Part shown: positions 1 through 6,459 of the stretch, piece after piece
How positions within the stretch are numbered: position 1 is the stretch's first letter
Layout of the letters: each line of letters starts with the position of its first letter
Assembly: GCA_031255695.1 (NCBI GenBank)
Contig: JAIRSA010000177.1
Span: forward strand, 1-9,521
Length of the DNA stretch: 9,521 nt
Direction: 5' to 3'
From: Eubacteriales Family XIII. Incertae Sedis bacterium
GTDB taxonomy: Bacteria; Bacillota; Clostridia; Peptostreptococcales; Anaerovoracaceae
Notes under the pieces: model-generated
What the model was told of the DNA's origin: nothing
Database searches by the model: none
The model's input: only the letters and a program-made list of their open reading frames with translations
Program-made: the position numbers and the translations under genes

Positions 1-27
1 CTTGCAAAAGGGTGGGACGGTGATCAT

Positions 28-264
28 ATGCAACTATTTATTTTGGGAATCATAGCAATAGGCGGGGGGCTTCTGTTTATATACTACGCCCTCCATCGCT
101 GGCCGCCGAAAAAGGGCGGCGGGGCCCGAAGCCCCAATGAGGGCCCTGATGACAACGGCAAAGTCATATATCTGTTTGGGCCGGAGCCTATAGGCACCGA
201 AAAGGCGGGCAGCGAGGAAGACAAAGGCGGGGTCCCCAGGGATCCGCCAGGTAACGGGGATTAA
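28..264 (+). CDS. Small single-pass membrane protein of unknown function
   Basis: This is a 78-residue protein that I do not recognise. Residues 2-21 are strongly hydrophobic (LFILGIIAIGGGLLFIYYAL) and form one membrane segment. It is followed at once by a basic cluster (HRWPPKK), which by the positive-inside rule puts the remaining ~50 residues in the cytoplasm. The tail is Gly/Pro/charged and probably disordered, apart from a short hydrophobic patch KVIYLFGPEP. The ATG at 28 follows a purine-rich stretch (AAAGGGTGGGA, 7-17) that can serve as ribosome binding site. Its stop lies 2 bases before the TTG start of the glycosidase gene, and that tight coupling is the best evidence that it is real. 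An overlapping - strand reading frame exists but has no membrane-protein logic. It may be an accessory subunit of an envelope-polysaccharide machine encoded upstream (inference only). Confidence 0.7.
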   Translation: MQLFILGIIAIGGGLLFIYYALHRWPPKKGGGARSPNEGPDDNGKVIYLFGPEPIGTEKAGSEEDKGGVPRDPPGNGD

Positions 265-266
265 TC

Positions 267-1967
267 TTGGAAGGCAAAGAAGGCAAAAAAAAGATTTCTT
301 CAAAAAAATGGATTTTTGGCATTGTCCGCTTCGCCGCCGCAGTTTTGCTGGCGGTGTTCGTCGGCCTGGCTGTGCATGCCGACGAACTGGAGGGGACAGA
401 CGAAGCGGCATTGTCGGAGTGGGGGGGCGACGCTGCAGCCAGCAGGCTGGCCTACGAAGCCACACACAGCTTGATTGTGGATTCCGCGGGCATACCCCGC
501 TTCACGAATTATGTAGACGGATATTCGATGGCCGTGCCGGTGGGCATGGCTGTCGACATGTCTGACTCAGGCGTCAGGGCCGTCCTCGACAGGCCGGATC
601 TGCGGATCGAGGTGTACAAGCAGCCGTATGGGCGGCTTACGGGCATATCCAAAGATATATATATAAAATATTTCAATTCATGGATCTACAAAGACCCATA
701 CTATGACATCACGTTCGACGGCGTCAAAGAGTGGGAAGACGGCAAGGACGCGGCGGCATTGGCATGGCAGAGGGAACCGCTCTCGACCATACCGATAGAC
801 AGGCGATACTATGTCGCGCTGAATGTAGGCTTCCCGAACCACGACTATATCTACACGATCCTGATAAAGTGCAGCTGGCCCATTTCCGAGGAAAGGCTCA
901 TCGACGAATACATGAGCCTCGCCGAGGGCTTCGAGATCATACGGCCGTCGCAGCCGCCCTATACCATTGTCAGGGGCAAGGGCCCGAGGGCCGGCATGAA
1001 CAGCGAGACCGCGCAGTTTTTCAAAGAATATTTCCTGGAAAAGGGGAAAATGCTTTGGGGCCTGTTCCATCCCGACGCCCCTTCGAGCTTTGAAGGCTTC
1101 AAGGGGATCGAAGAGGAAGTGGGCTTCAAATTCCCGCTGGCCCTGTGCTATACAGGCATCGTGGAGGGCGAAGAGGTGCACCCGCGCCTTGGGGAGGCCC
1201 TAGAGAACGCCAGGCGGGAGGGGAAGATCCCCGAACTGACGCTCCAGACCGTGCCGGAGGAAAAGCGGAAATCCGGCAACATGCTGTATGACATCCTCAA
1301 CGGCGAGTACGAGGTGTATATCCGCGACTATGCGCGCAAGGCCGCCGATTTCGGAGCGCCCGTCCTCTTCAGGCCCGGCAATGAGATGAACGGCGACTGG
1401 TGCAACTATTCCGCAGTCCATATATCCCTGGACGCGGAGATATACAAGGCCTTCTATATATACCTGTTCAAGATCTTCGAGGAGGAGGGCGCCGACAATG
1501 TGCTCTGGATCTGGAACCCGAACTCGCGCCCATTCCCCGATTTCCGCTGGAACGACGGCATATGCTACTATCCCGGCGACGAATATGTGGATATAATCGG
1601 GCTTACCGCCTATAATACAGGCACATACTACGAGCATGAACTGTGGCAGAGCTTCACGGAACTGTACGATGAGGTCTACTACAAAACTGCGGCCGAATTC
1701 AAGCAGCCGCTCATGATCACCGAATTCGCTTCAAGCAGCATAGGCGGCGACAAGGTGGCATGGGTCAAGGAAATGTTTGGCATTATCGGGTACTATGACA
1801 GGATAAGGGCAGCGATATGGTGGAGCAGCAGCGATCTGGACGCCGATGGCATGATCGCCAGGCCGTACTATCTGAATGAGACAGAGGAACTGACGCAGGT
1901 ATTCCGCCAAGAATTGTCGGAGACATTGATGAGGAACGCCTATGAAGCCATGCTGTACCGCGAATAA
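267..1967 (+). CDS. Secreted or membrane-anchored GH26-family glycosidase (beta-mannanase-like)
   Basis: This is a 566-residue exported protein. The N-terminus has a lysine-rich stretch and a hydrophobic helix at about residues 16-36, with a possible signal peptidase site after AVHA (residue 38). It could also remain as an uncleaved anchor. Residues ~65-230 form an unassigned alpha/beta domain (SMAVPVGMAVDMSDSG... through ...YTILIKCSWPISEERL). Residues ~245-560 resemble a glycoside hydrolase family 26 TIM barrel: VLFRPGNEMNGDW carries the likely acid/base Glu373, NVLWIWNPN and YVDIIGLTAYN are typical core strands, MITEFASSS carries the likely nucleophile Glu486, and AIWWSSSD closes the barrel. 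Known GH26 enzymes cleave beta-1,4-mannan and related beta-glycans; the substrate here is inferred. The start is a TTG at 267, preceded by CGGGGA. No in-frame ATG exists before residue 88, and starting there would lose the export signal. The gene overlaps the next by 26 bases. Confidence 0.85.
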   Translation: MEGKEGKKKISSKKWIFGIVRFAAAVLLAVFVGLAVHADELEGTDEAALSEWGGDAAASRLAYEATHSLIVDSAGIPRFTNYVDGYSMAVPVGMAVDMSDSGVRAVLDRPDLRIEVYKQPYGRLTGISKDIYIKYFNSWIYKDPYYDITFDGVKEWEDGKDAAALAWQREPLSTIPIDRRYYVALNVGFPNHDYIYTILIKCSWPISEERLIDEYMSLAEGFEIIRPSQPPYTIVRGKGPRAGMNSETAQFFKEYFLEKGKMLWGLFHPDAPSSFEGFKGIEEEVGFKFPLALCYTGIVEGEEVHPRLGEALENARREGKIPELTLQTVPEEKRKSGNMLYDILNGEYEVYIRDYARKAADFGAPVLFRPGNEMNGDWCNYSAVHISLDAEIYKAFYIYLFKIFEEEGADNVLWIWNPNSRPFPDFRWNDGICYYPGDEYVDIIGLTAYNTGTYYEHELWQSFTELYDEVYYKTAAEFKQPLMITEFASSSIGGDKVAWVKEMFGIIGYYDRIRAAIWWSSSDLDADGMIARPYYLNETEELTQVFRQELSETLMRNAYEAMLYRE

Positions 1968-4311
1968 CCCTGGCCGCAGATTCTTTCAGGCGCTCGGCAC
2001 TGTGAGGTTCCTGGAGGCGCTGGCGCTGGCCATGATGGTTTCGCTCAAGATCCTGTTTTTCTATGCTTTGGTCGACATACAGTCATATTTTGCGGCAGTC
2101 TGGCTGACGGGCTGTATTTTTGCGTTCCTCCTGTTCTCTTCATTCCGCAGCAAGCTGGTGCCGGCAGCCATATACTTGCTGGTTTCGGCGCTGATGTTCA
2201 TGGACGTGACGTATTTTGCGTATTTCAATAAGTACCTTTCGGTGAATGTCCTAGGCGCGGCGGCTGTGCTCGGCGATATCGGCGACAGCTTCCTCGCAGT
2301 GGTCAGGCCTGAGTATTTCCTGCTGTTTTTCGATGCGGCGGCGCTGCTGGCGGTCCTGCTGGCCAAGGGCCTGTGGCGCCGGTGGGCGCGGCGCGGGCTG
2401 CCCGGCGAGGGCGAAGAGGCCGCGCTGGGCGCAGGCGCCGGCGGGGGCGAAGGGGGTGCTGGCGCTGGCAGGATCGAGGGATGGCCAGGCGGAAGTGGGG
2501 ATGACGACGGGATTCGCCGGCCGCTGGCTGAAGGCTTCGGCGGGGGCCACGGCAGGGGCGGAAGCGAAGGCGCTGGTTCCAGCGGGGACGCAGGCTCCGG
2601 CGGGGGCAGCGACGAGGGCGAAGGCGAAGGTTCCGGCGGGGGCGGTGAGGCGCCTGGCTGGAAGACCGGCGGCGGGGATCCCGGCGGGGACGGAGGTGTA
2701 GAGGCGCCTGGCGAAGGCCCAGACGGGGGCGAAGGCCCCGGCGGCCGCCGGGCGGCAGCCGCAGCGCGGGCCTGGGGCTGGCTCGGCCGGCATAAGAGCG
2801 CGGCCCTGCTGGTGGCCCTGGCCGCCTTCATAATCTGGAACCCCTTCGGCGCACAGGCGCTGACCGCCATCGCCAACCAGGAGATCGTCACCTACCACAT
2901 AAGCGACGCATTGGGAGGCGTATTCGGCGGGGCGCCCGCGCCAGACGGCTTCATGGAACTGATCGCCGCCGACAGCTACGCCGACGAAAAGCACGGCGAG
3001 CTTTTCGGGGTGGCGAAGGGCAAGAACCTGATCATGATACAGGTAGAGTCGCTGCAGAACTTCGTCGTGGGCCTGCGCTACAACGGCAAGGAGGTGACGC
3101 CCAACCTGAACCGCCTGATCGACGGCAACACCGCGTATTTCGACAGCATATTCCACCAAGTGGGAGGGGGCAACACCTCGGATGCCGAATTCGCCGTCAA
3201 CAACTCGATCTGCGGCACAGGCAAAAGCTATACCTACAAATTGTTCCCCGGCAATGTGTACCGCGGCCTGCCGGTACTTCTGGGCGAAAAGGGCTACAGA
3301 TCCAATGTATTCCACGCCCATGAGGACAGGACATTCTGGAACAGGCAGGAGATGTACGAGGCCCAGGGCTTCGGGCGGTATTATGGGGGGCTCATCGGCA
3401 GGGACGGGGACTACCTCATGACGGAATGGATGGGATGGGGGCTTGCGGACTCGGAATTCTTCGCGCAGACGGTCCCATTTATGGAAGACATACCCTCGCC
3501 GTCGTACAGCTTCGTCATATCGCTGTCGAACCACCATCCCTTCCAGCCCCTTGAAAAATACAGATTCATGGACATATTGCCAGCGGATCAGCGCACCATC
3601 GTCGGCAATTACATCCAGAGCGTGGCCTACACGGACTATGCGATAGGGGAATTCCTGGACGGGCTGAAAGAGGCGGGGCTGTATGAGGATTCATTGCTGG
3701 TCATATACGGCGACCATCAGGGGATGCCGGTGGACGACAGGGTGGACAGCTCCATGCAGAGGCTCTTCGGGATAAAATACGACTATGACGTCATGATGAA
3801 CATACCATTGATAATATCATTGCCGGAAGGCGCGGACATAAGGGGCACGGTGGGCACGACGGGGGGGCAGATAGATTTCCTGCCCACGATCGCCTACCTC
3901 ATGGGCTTCGAGGAGCTGGACACGCTCTACCTGGGGCATAACCTCATGACGACGGAGGGGGGCTTCGCCGCAGTGCAGAGCTATATGATCAAGGGTTCGT
4001 TCATAGAGGGCGAGACCGTGTACGAGATGTCGCGGGACGGCATCTTCGAGAATGGGCGCGCGTGGAGGCGGGGCACAGGCGAGAGCGTCCCCCTGGAGGA
4101 GTGCCGCGCCTCGTACCAAAGAGCGCTTCAGATAATAGACGCGTCGGAATATATATTGGAGAATGACTTGCTGGCCGGCGACTGGCGGGGCCTCCGGGCA
4201 CAGCCCGGCGGGGCCGAGGCGGCGGACCGTGCGGGCGCGGGCACAGTCGCAGGCTTCGAGGCGGGCCGCAGCTACATGGGCGCAGGCGCGCCGGAACGGG
4301 GGGGATCATGA
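1942..4311 (+). CDS. LTA-synthase-family phosphoglycerol transferase (sulfatase fold) with Gly-rich loop
   Basis: This 789-residue polytopic enzyme resembles LtaS, which polymerises glycerol-phosphate from phosphatidylglycerol on the outer membrane face. Four membrane segments lie near residues 24-44, 49-66, 72-93 and 124-141, and a fifth near 286-301. Between the fourth and fifth is a ~120-residue Gly/Glu/Asp-rich insertion that should be cytoplasmic, since basic WRRWARR precedes it. The extracellular sulfatase-type domain (~360-690) keeps the expected residues: Glu369 (IQVESLQNF), the probable nucleophile Thr412 (GGGNTSDAEF), His531/His532 (LSNHHPF), and Asp591/His592 (IYGDHQG). LtaS proteins are usually about 600-650 residues, so the excess is explained by the loop and a Gly/Ala-rich tail (~755-789). 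The ATG at 1942 has GAGGAA six bases upstream, inside the glycosidase gene, and the stop overlaps the next ATG by 4 bases. It may act on another glycopolymer rather than on LTA itself, so no symbol is given. Confidence 0.9.
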   Translation: MKPCCTANNPGRRFFQALGTVRFLEALALAMMVSLKILFFYALVDIQSYFAAVWLTGCIFAFLLFSSFRSKLVPAAIYLLVSALMFMDVTYFAYFNKYLSVNVLGAAAVLGDIGDSFLAVVRPEYFLLFFDAAALLAVLLAKGLWRRWARRGLPGEGEEAALGAGAGGGEGGAGAGRIEGWPGGSGDDDGIRRPLAEGFGGGHGRGGSEGAGSSGDAGSGGGSDEGEGEGSGGGGEAPGWKTGGGDPGGDGGVEAPGEGPDGGEGPGGRRAAAAARAWGWLGRHKSAALLVALAAFIIWNPFGAQALTAIANQEIVTYHISDALGGVFGGAPAPDGFMELIAADSYADEKHGELFGVAKGKNLIMIQVESLQNFVVGLRYNGKEVTPNLNRLIDGNTAYFDSIFHQVGGGNTSDAEFAVNNSICGTGKSYTYKLFPGNVYRGLPVLLGEKGYRSNVFHAHEDRTFWNRQEMYEAQGFGRYYGGLIGRDGDYLMTEWMGWGLADSEFFAQTVPFMEDIPSPSYSFVISLSNHHPFQPLEKYRFMDILPADQRTIVGNYIQSVAYTDYAIGEFLDGLKEAGLYEDSLLVIYGDHQGMPVDDRVDSSMQRLFGIKYDYDVMMNIPLIISLPEGADIRGTVGTTGGQIDFLPTIAYLMGFEELDTLYLGHNLMTTEGGFAAVQSYMIKGSFIEGETVYEMSRDGIFENGRAWRRGTGESVPLEECRASYQRALQIIDASEYILENDLLAGDWRGLRAQPGGAEAADRAGAGTVAGFEAGRSYMGAGAPERGGS
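2401..2754 (+). repeat. Gly-rich low-complexity insertion with 18-bp (6-codon) hexad repeats in the LTA-synthase gene
   Basis: This is the coding low-complexity tract for residues ~154-271 of the LTA synthase. From 2575 onward it falls into phased 18-base units, read as hexapeptides: GSSGDA (2575), GSGGGS (2593), DEGEGE (2611), GSGGGG (2629), EAPGWK (2647), TGGGDP (2665), GGDGGV (2683), EAPGEG (2701), PDGGEG (2719). Units at 2593 and 2629 share nearly 15 bases, and units at 2647 and 2701 share GAGGCGCCTGGC. The reading frame is kept throughout. The net charge is acidic, with many Gly. This looks like repeat expansion in a tolerated cytoplasmic loop between the fourth and fifth membrane segments. 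Confidence 0.75.
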
Positions 4312-4997
4312 GCATATTTGCTGTAGCGGATCTCCATCTTTCCATGTCGGGCGAGAAGCCCATGGACATATTCGGCGCGGCATGGACGGACCACGCCGCG
4401 CGGCTTAGGGAGAACTGGCTGCGCGATGTAAGGGAAGAGGACACCGTCATAGTGGCCGGCGACATTTCATGGGCGCTCAAACAGCCAGACGCCACTGCGG
4501 ATCTTGAATGGGTCTCCATGCTGCCGGGCAAGAAAGTGTTCGTAAAGGGGAACCATGATCTGTGGTGGAATTCCGTGACAAAACTGAATCAGTTCCATCC
4601 GGGCATGTATTTCCTGCAAAACACCTTCTACGCGGCGGAGGGCATCGCCATCTGCGGCTCGCGCGGGTGGCTGTCCCCAGGGGACGAAGGCTACACCGAG
4701 CACGACGAAAAGATATACAGGAGGGAGCTGTCGCGGCTCGAAGCCTCTTTGAAAGCGGCGCGGGACGCGGGTTTCGACGAGATAATAGCCGTTTTGCACT
4801 TCCCGCCGACCAATAGGATGAAAGAGGAGTCGGGGTTCACGGGGCTGATGCGGGCCTACGGGGTAGGGACTGCAGTCTATGGGCACCTTCACGGCGTGGA
4901 GGTTTTCGGCAATGGCCTGAAAGGCTTCCATTACGGGACAGAATACCATCTCGTATCGCTTGACTACCTGGAATGCGGCCTGCTGAAGCTGCGTTAG
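4308..4997 (+). CDS. Calcineurin-like metallophosphoesterase
   Basis: This 229-residue cytoplasmic protein has all the metal-binding motifs of the metallophosphoesterase family (Pfam Metallophos) in order: D-x-H (Asp8, His10 in VADLHLS), GD (Asp52 in VAGDISWA), GNHD (Asn82, His83, Asp84), a lone His164 in VLHFPP, and GHLH (His193, His195). The family hydrolyses phosphomonoesters or phosphodiesters with two metal ions, but its members act on many substrates and the target here cannot be read from sequence. The start ATG overlaps the LTA-synthase stop as ATGA, with a G7 run (4298-4304) as ribosome binding site, indicating translational coupling. The location suggests a role linked to envelope phosphoglycerol metabolism, although similar genes also occur elsewhere (inference). 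The length is normal for a single-domain member, and no signal peptide is seen. Confidence 0.88.
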   Translation: MSIFAVADLHLSMSGEKPMDIFGAAWTDHAARLRENWLRDVREEDTVIVAGDISWALKQPDATADLEWVSMLPGKKVFVKGNHDLWWNSVTKLNQFHPGMYFLQNTFYAAEGIAICGSRGWLSPGDEGYTEHDEKIYRRELSRLEASLKAARDAGFDEIIAVLHFPPTNRMKEESGFTGLMRAYGVGTAVYGHLHGVEVFGNGLKGFHYGTEYHLVSLDYLECGLLKLR

Positions 4998-5129
4998 AAA
5001 GGCGGCTGGACGGACAGCCAGTAGCTGAAAAGCGGCCGGACGCCCAGCTGTTAAGGTGCGGCCGGCTATTGAGGGGCACCAAGCCATTGAGGGGCGGGCT
5101 GCCCGTCCCACACAAGGGGGAATGGAAAT
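4998..5129 (+). repeat. Spacer with two degenerate direct repeats (30-bp and 18-bp periods)
   Basis: The 132-base spacer between the metallophosphoesterase gene and deoB has two repeat pairs. Bases 4998-5018 and 5028-5048 match at 17 of 21 positions at a 30-base offset (AAAGGCGGCTGGACG versus AAAAGCGGCCGGACG). ATTGAGGGGC occurs exactly at 5068-5077 and again at 5086-5095, an 18-base offset. I see no good promoter (-35/-10 pair) and no hairpin followed by a T-run, so deoB may be read through from upstream. The deoB ribosome binding site AAGGGGG (5114-5120) ends the spacer. Confidence 0.6.
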
Positions 5130-6299
5130 TTGAAACGCGTGACAATCATCGTCCTTGACAGCCTGGGCATTGGCGCTTTGCCAGACGCTGCCGATTACGG
5201 GGACGCGGGCGCCGACACATTGCTGCACATCCTGGACGCCGCGCCGGGGATAAAGATACCGAACCTGCTGTCCCTGGGGCTGGGCAACATAAGCGGGGCG
5301 GCCGGGGGCAGGCTTGCGGTGGCGTCGCCACGCGCCGCACACGTGCGCCTCGCCGAGGCATCCAAGGGGAAGGACACTATCACCGGGCATTGGGAGATAG
5401 CGGGCCTATTCACCCCGGAGCCATTCAATACCTTCGAACATTTCCCGGACGCCTTCATGAAGGGCTTCGAAGAAGCGATAGGTGTGGGGACATTGGGGAA
5501 CTTCCCCGCATCCGGCACGGTCATCATAGAGGAGCTGGGCCCGGAGCACGAAAGGACAGGCAAGCCGATAGTGTACACCTCGGCCGACAGCGTCTTCCAG
5601 ATCGCGGCGAACACGGACGTGATACCGCTGGAACGCCTCTACGGGATGTGCGAGGCCGCGCGCGGGATGCTGACGGGCCCGCTGTCGGTGGGCCGCGTCA
5701 TCGCGCGCCCCTACATCATCAAGAACGGGAAGCGAACCAGGACGCCGGAACGCAGGGACTATGCCGTCTCGCCCCCGCAGCCGACGCTTCTCGACAATAT
5801 AAAGGGCGCGGGCAAGGCGGTATGCGCTATTGGCAAGATAAGCGACATCTTCAACGGCCACGGGATTACGGAATCCATACACACCGACAGCAATGCCGAC
5901 GGGGCGGCGCGCACGGCAGAGGCGATGCGGCGGGATTTCGCCGGCCTCATATTCACCAACCTGGTGGACTTCGATTCGAAATTCGGGCACAGGCGTGACT
6001 GCCTGGGCTACGCTGGGGCGCTTGAGGAATTCGATGCGGCGCTGCCGGGGATCATCGCGGCAATGAAGGAAGGCGACATGCTCATACTCTGCGCCGACCA
6101 CGGCAATGACCCGGCGCATGCGGGCTGGGACCATACGCGCGAGGCAGTGCCGGCGCTGATCTTCGGCAAGGGCGTGCGGGCAGTGGATCTGGGGGTGCGC
6201 GAGAGCTTTGCGGACATCGGCGCCACAGTGGCGGAAGCCCTGGGCGTGGCCCCGGTGCCTACAGGCAGCAGTTTCTACAGCCAAATCGCAAAAAACTAG
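5130..6299 (+). CDS. deoB: Phosphopentomutase
   Basis: DeoB interconverts (deoxy)ribose-1-phosphate and (deoxy)ribose-5-phosphate, feeding the sugar of nucleosides into central metabolism. The 389-residue length is normal. It belongs to the alkaline-phosphatase superfamily, with N-terminal VTIIVLDSLGIGALPDA (Asp10), the phosphate-accepting Thr85 in KDTITGHWE, and metal ligands Asp282 and His287 (DFDSKFGHR), Asp323/His324 (CADHGND) and His335 (WDHTR). These sit at a constant offset of -4 from the Bacillus cereus ligands D286, H291, D327, H328 and H339 as I recall them, which supports both the identity and the frame. The start is TTG at 5130, nine bases after AAGGGGG; the ATG at 5122 is out of frame and meets a stop within three codons. 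The pair with pdp downstream makes a nucleoside salvage module. No purine nucleoside phosphorylase or deoC is in the window. Confidence 0.96.
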   Translation: MKRVTIIVLDSLGIGALPDAADYGDAGADTLLHILDAAPGIKIPNLLSLGLGNISGAAGGRLAVASPRAAHVRLAEASKGKDTITGHWEIAGLFTPEPFNTFEHFPDAFMKGFEEAIGVGTLGNFPASGTVIIEELGPEHERTGKPIVYTSADSVFQIAANTDVIPLERLYGMCEAARGMLTGPLSVGRVIARPYIIKNGKRTRTPERRDYAVSPPQPTLLDNIKGAGKAVCAIGKISDIFNGHGITESIHTDSNADGAARTAEAMRRDFAGLIFTNLVDFDSKFGHRRDCLGYAGALEEFDAALPGIIAAMKEGDMLILCADHGNDPAHAGWDHTREAVPALIFGKGVRAVDLGVRESFADIGATVAEALGVAPVPTGSSFYSQIAKN

Positions 6300-6459
6300 C
6301 CATTATTGCGGCCAGGCGGCGCACGGGCGCGGCCCTGCTGCCCAGGCGGCCCGCCGTGCAGGCGCATTGGCGGGCGCAGGGAGGCGCGGGGATCGGGATT
6401 GGCAGCGGGGGCGCTGCCTGGAGCAGGATTGGCGGCGGGGGTGCCGGAAAGGGGCTTTT
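6300..6459 (+). repeat. GC-rich spacer with a degenerate 30-bp direct repeat
   Basis: The 160-base spacer between deoB and pdp is very GC-rich and repetitive. Bases 6396-6414 and 6426-6444 match at 17 of 19 positions at a 30-base offset (GGATTGGCAGCGGGGGCGC versus GGATTGGCGGCGGGGGTGC). CCAGGCGGC also occurs twice, near 6312 and 6342. The pdp frame stays open across this spacer, but the translation is Arg/Gly/Ala-rich and resembles no nucleoside phosphorylase, so I treat it as noncoding. I see no promoter or terminator. The pdp ribosome binding site GGAAAGGGG lies at 6446-6454. Confidence 0.6.

Noticed and set aside
655..680. AT-rich run with repeated ATA inside the glycosidase gene as an internal promoter
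   Set aside because: It is coding sequence (KDIYIKYFN) using this genome's frequent ATA codon, and no -35 element is placed correctly.
2251..3537. 428-codon - strand open frame opposite the LTA synthase gene
   Set aside because: It is a by-product of high GC; its Ala/Pro repeats are the complement of the Gly-rich loop, and the + strand has all catalytic motifs.
4467..6284. Long - strand open frames opposite the metallophosphoesterase and deoB genes
   Set aside because: Both + strand genes are certain from motifs, and the antisense products look like no protein family.
6208..6459. N-terminal extension of the pdp frame by 84 codons
   Set aside because: It overlaps the deoB 3' end, encodes Arg/Gly/Ala low-complexity sequence, and the strong ribosome binding site and family N-terminus both point to ATG 6460.
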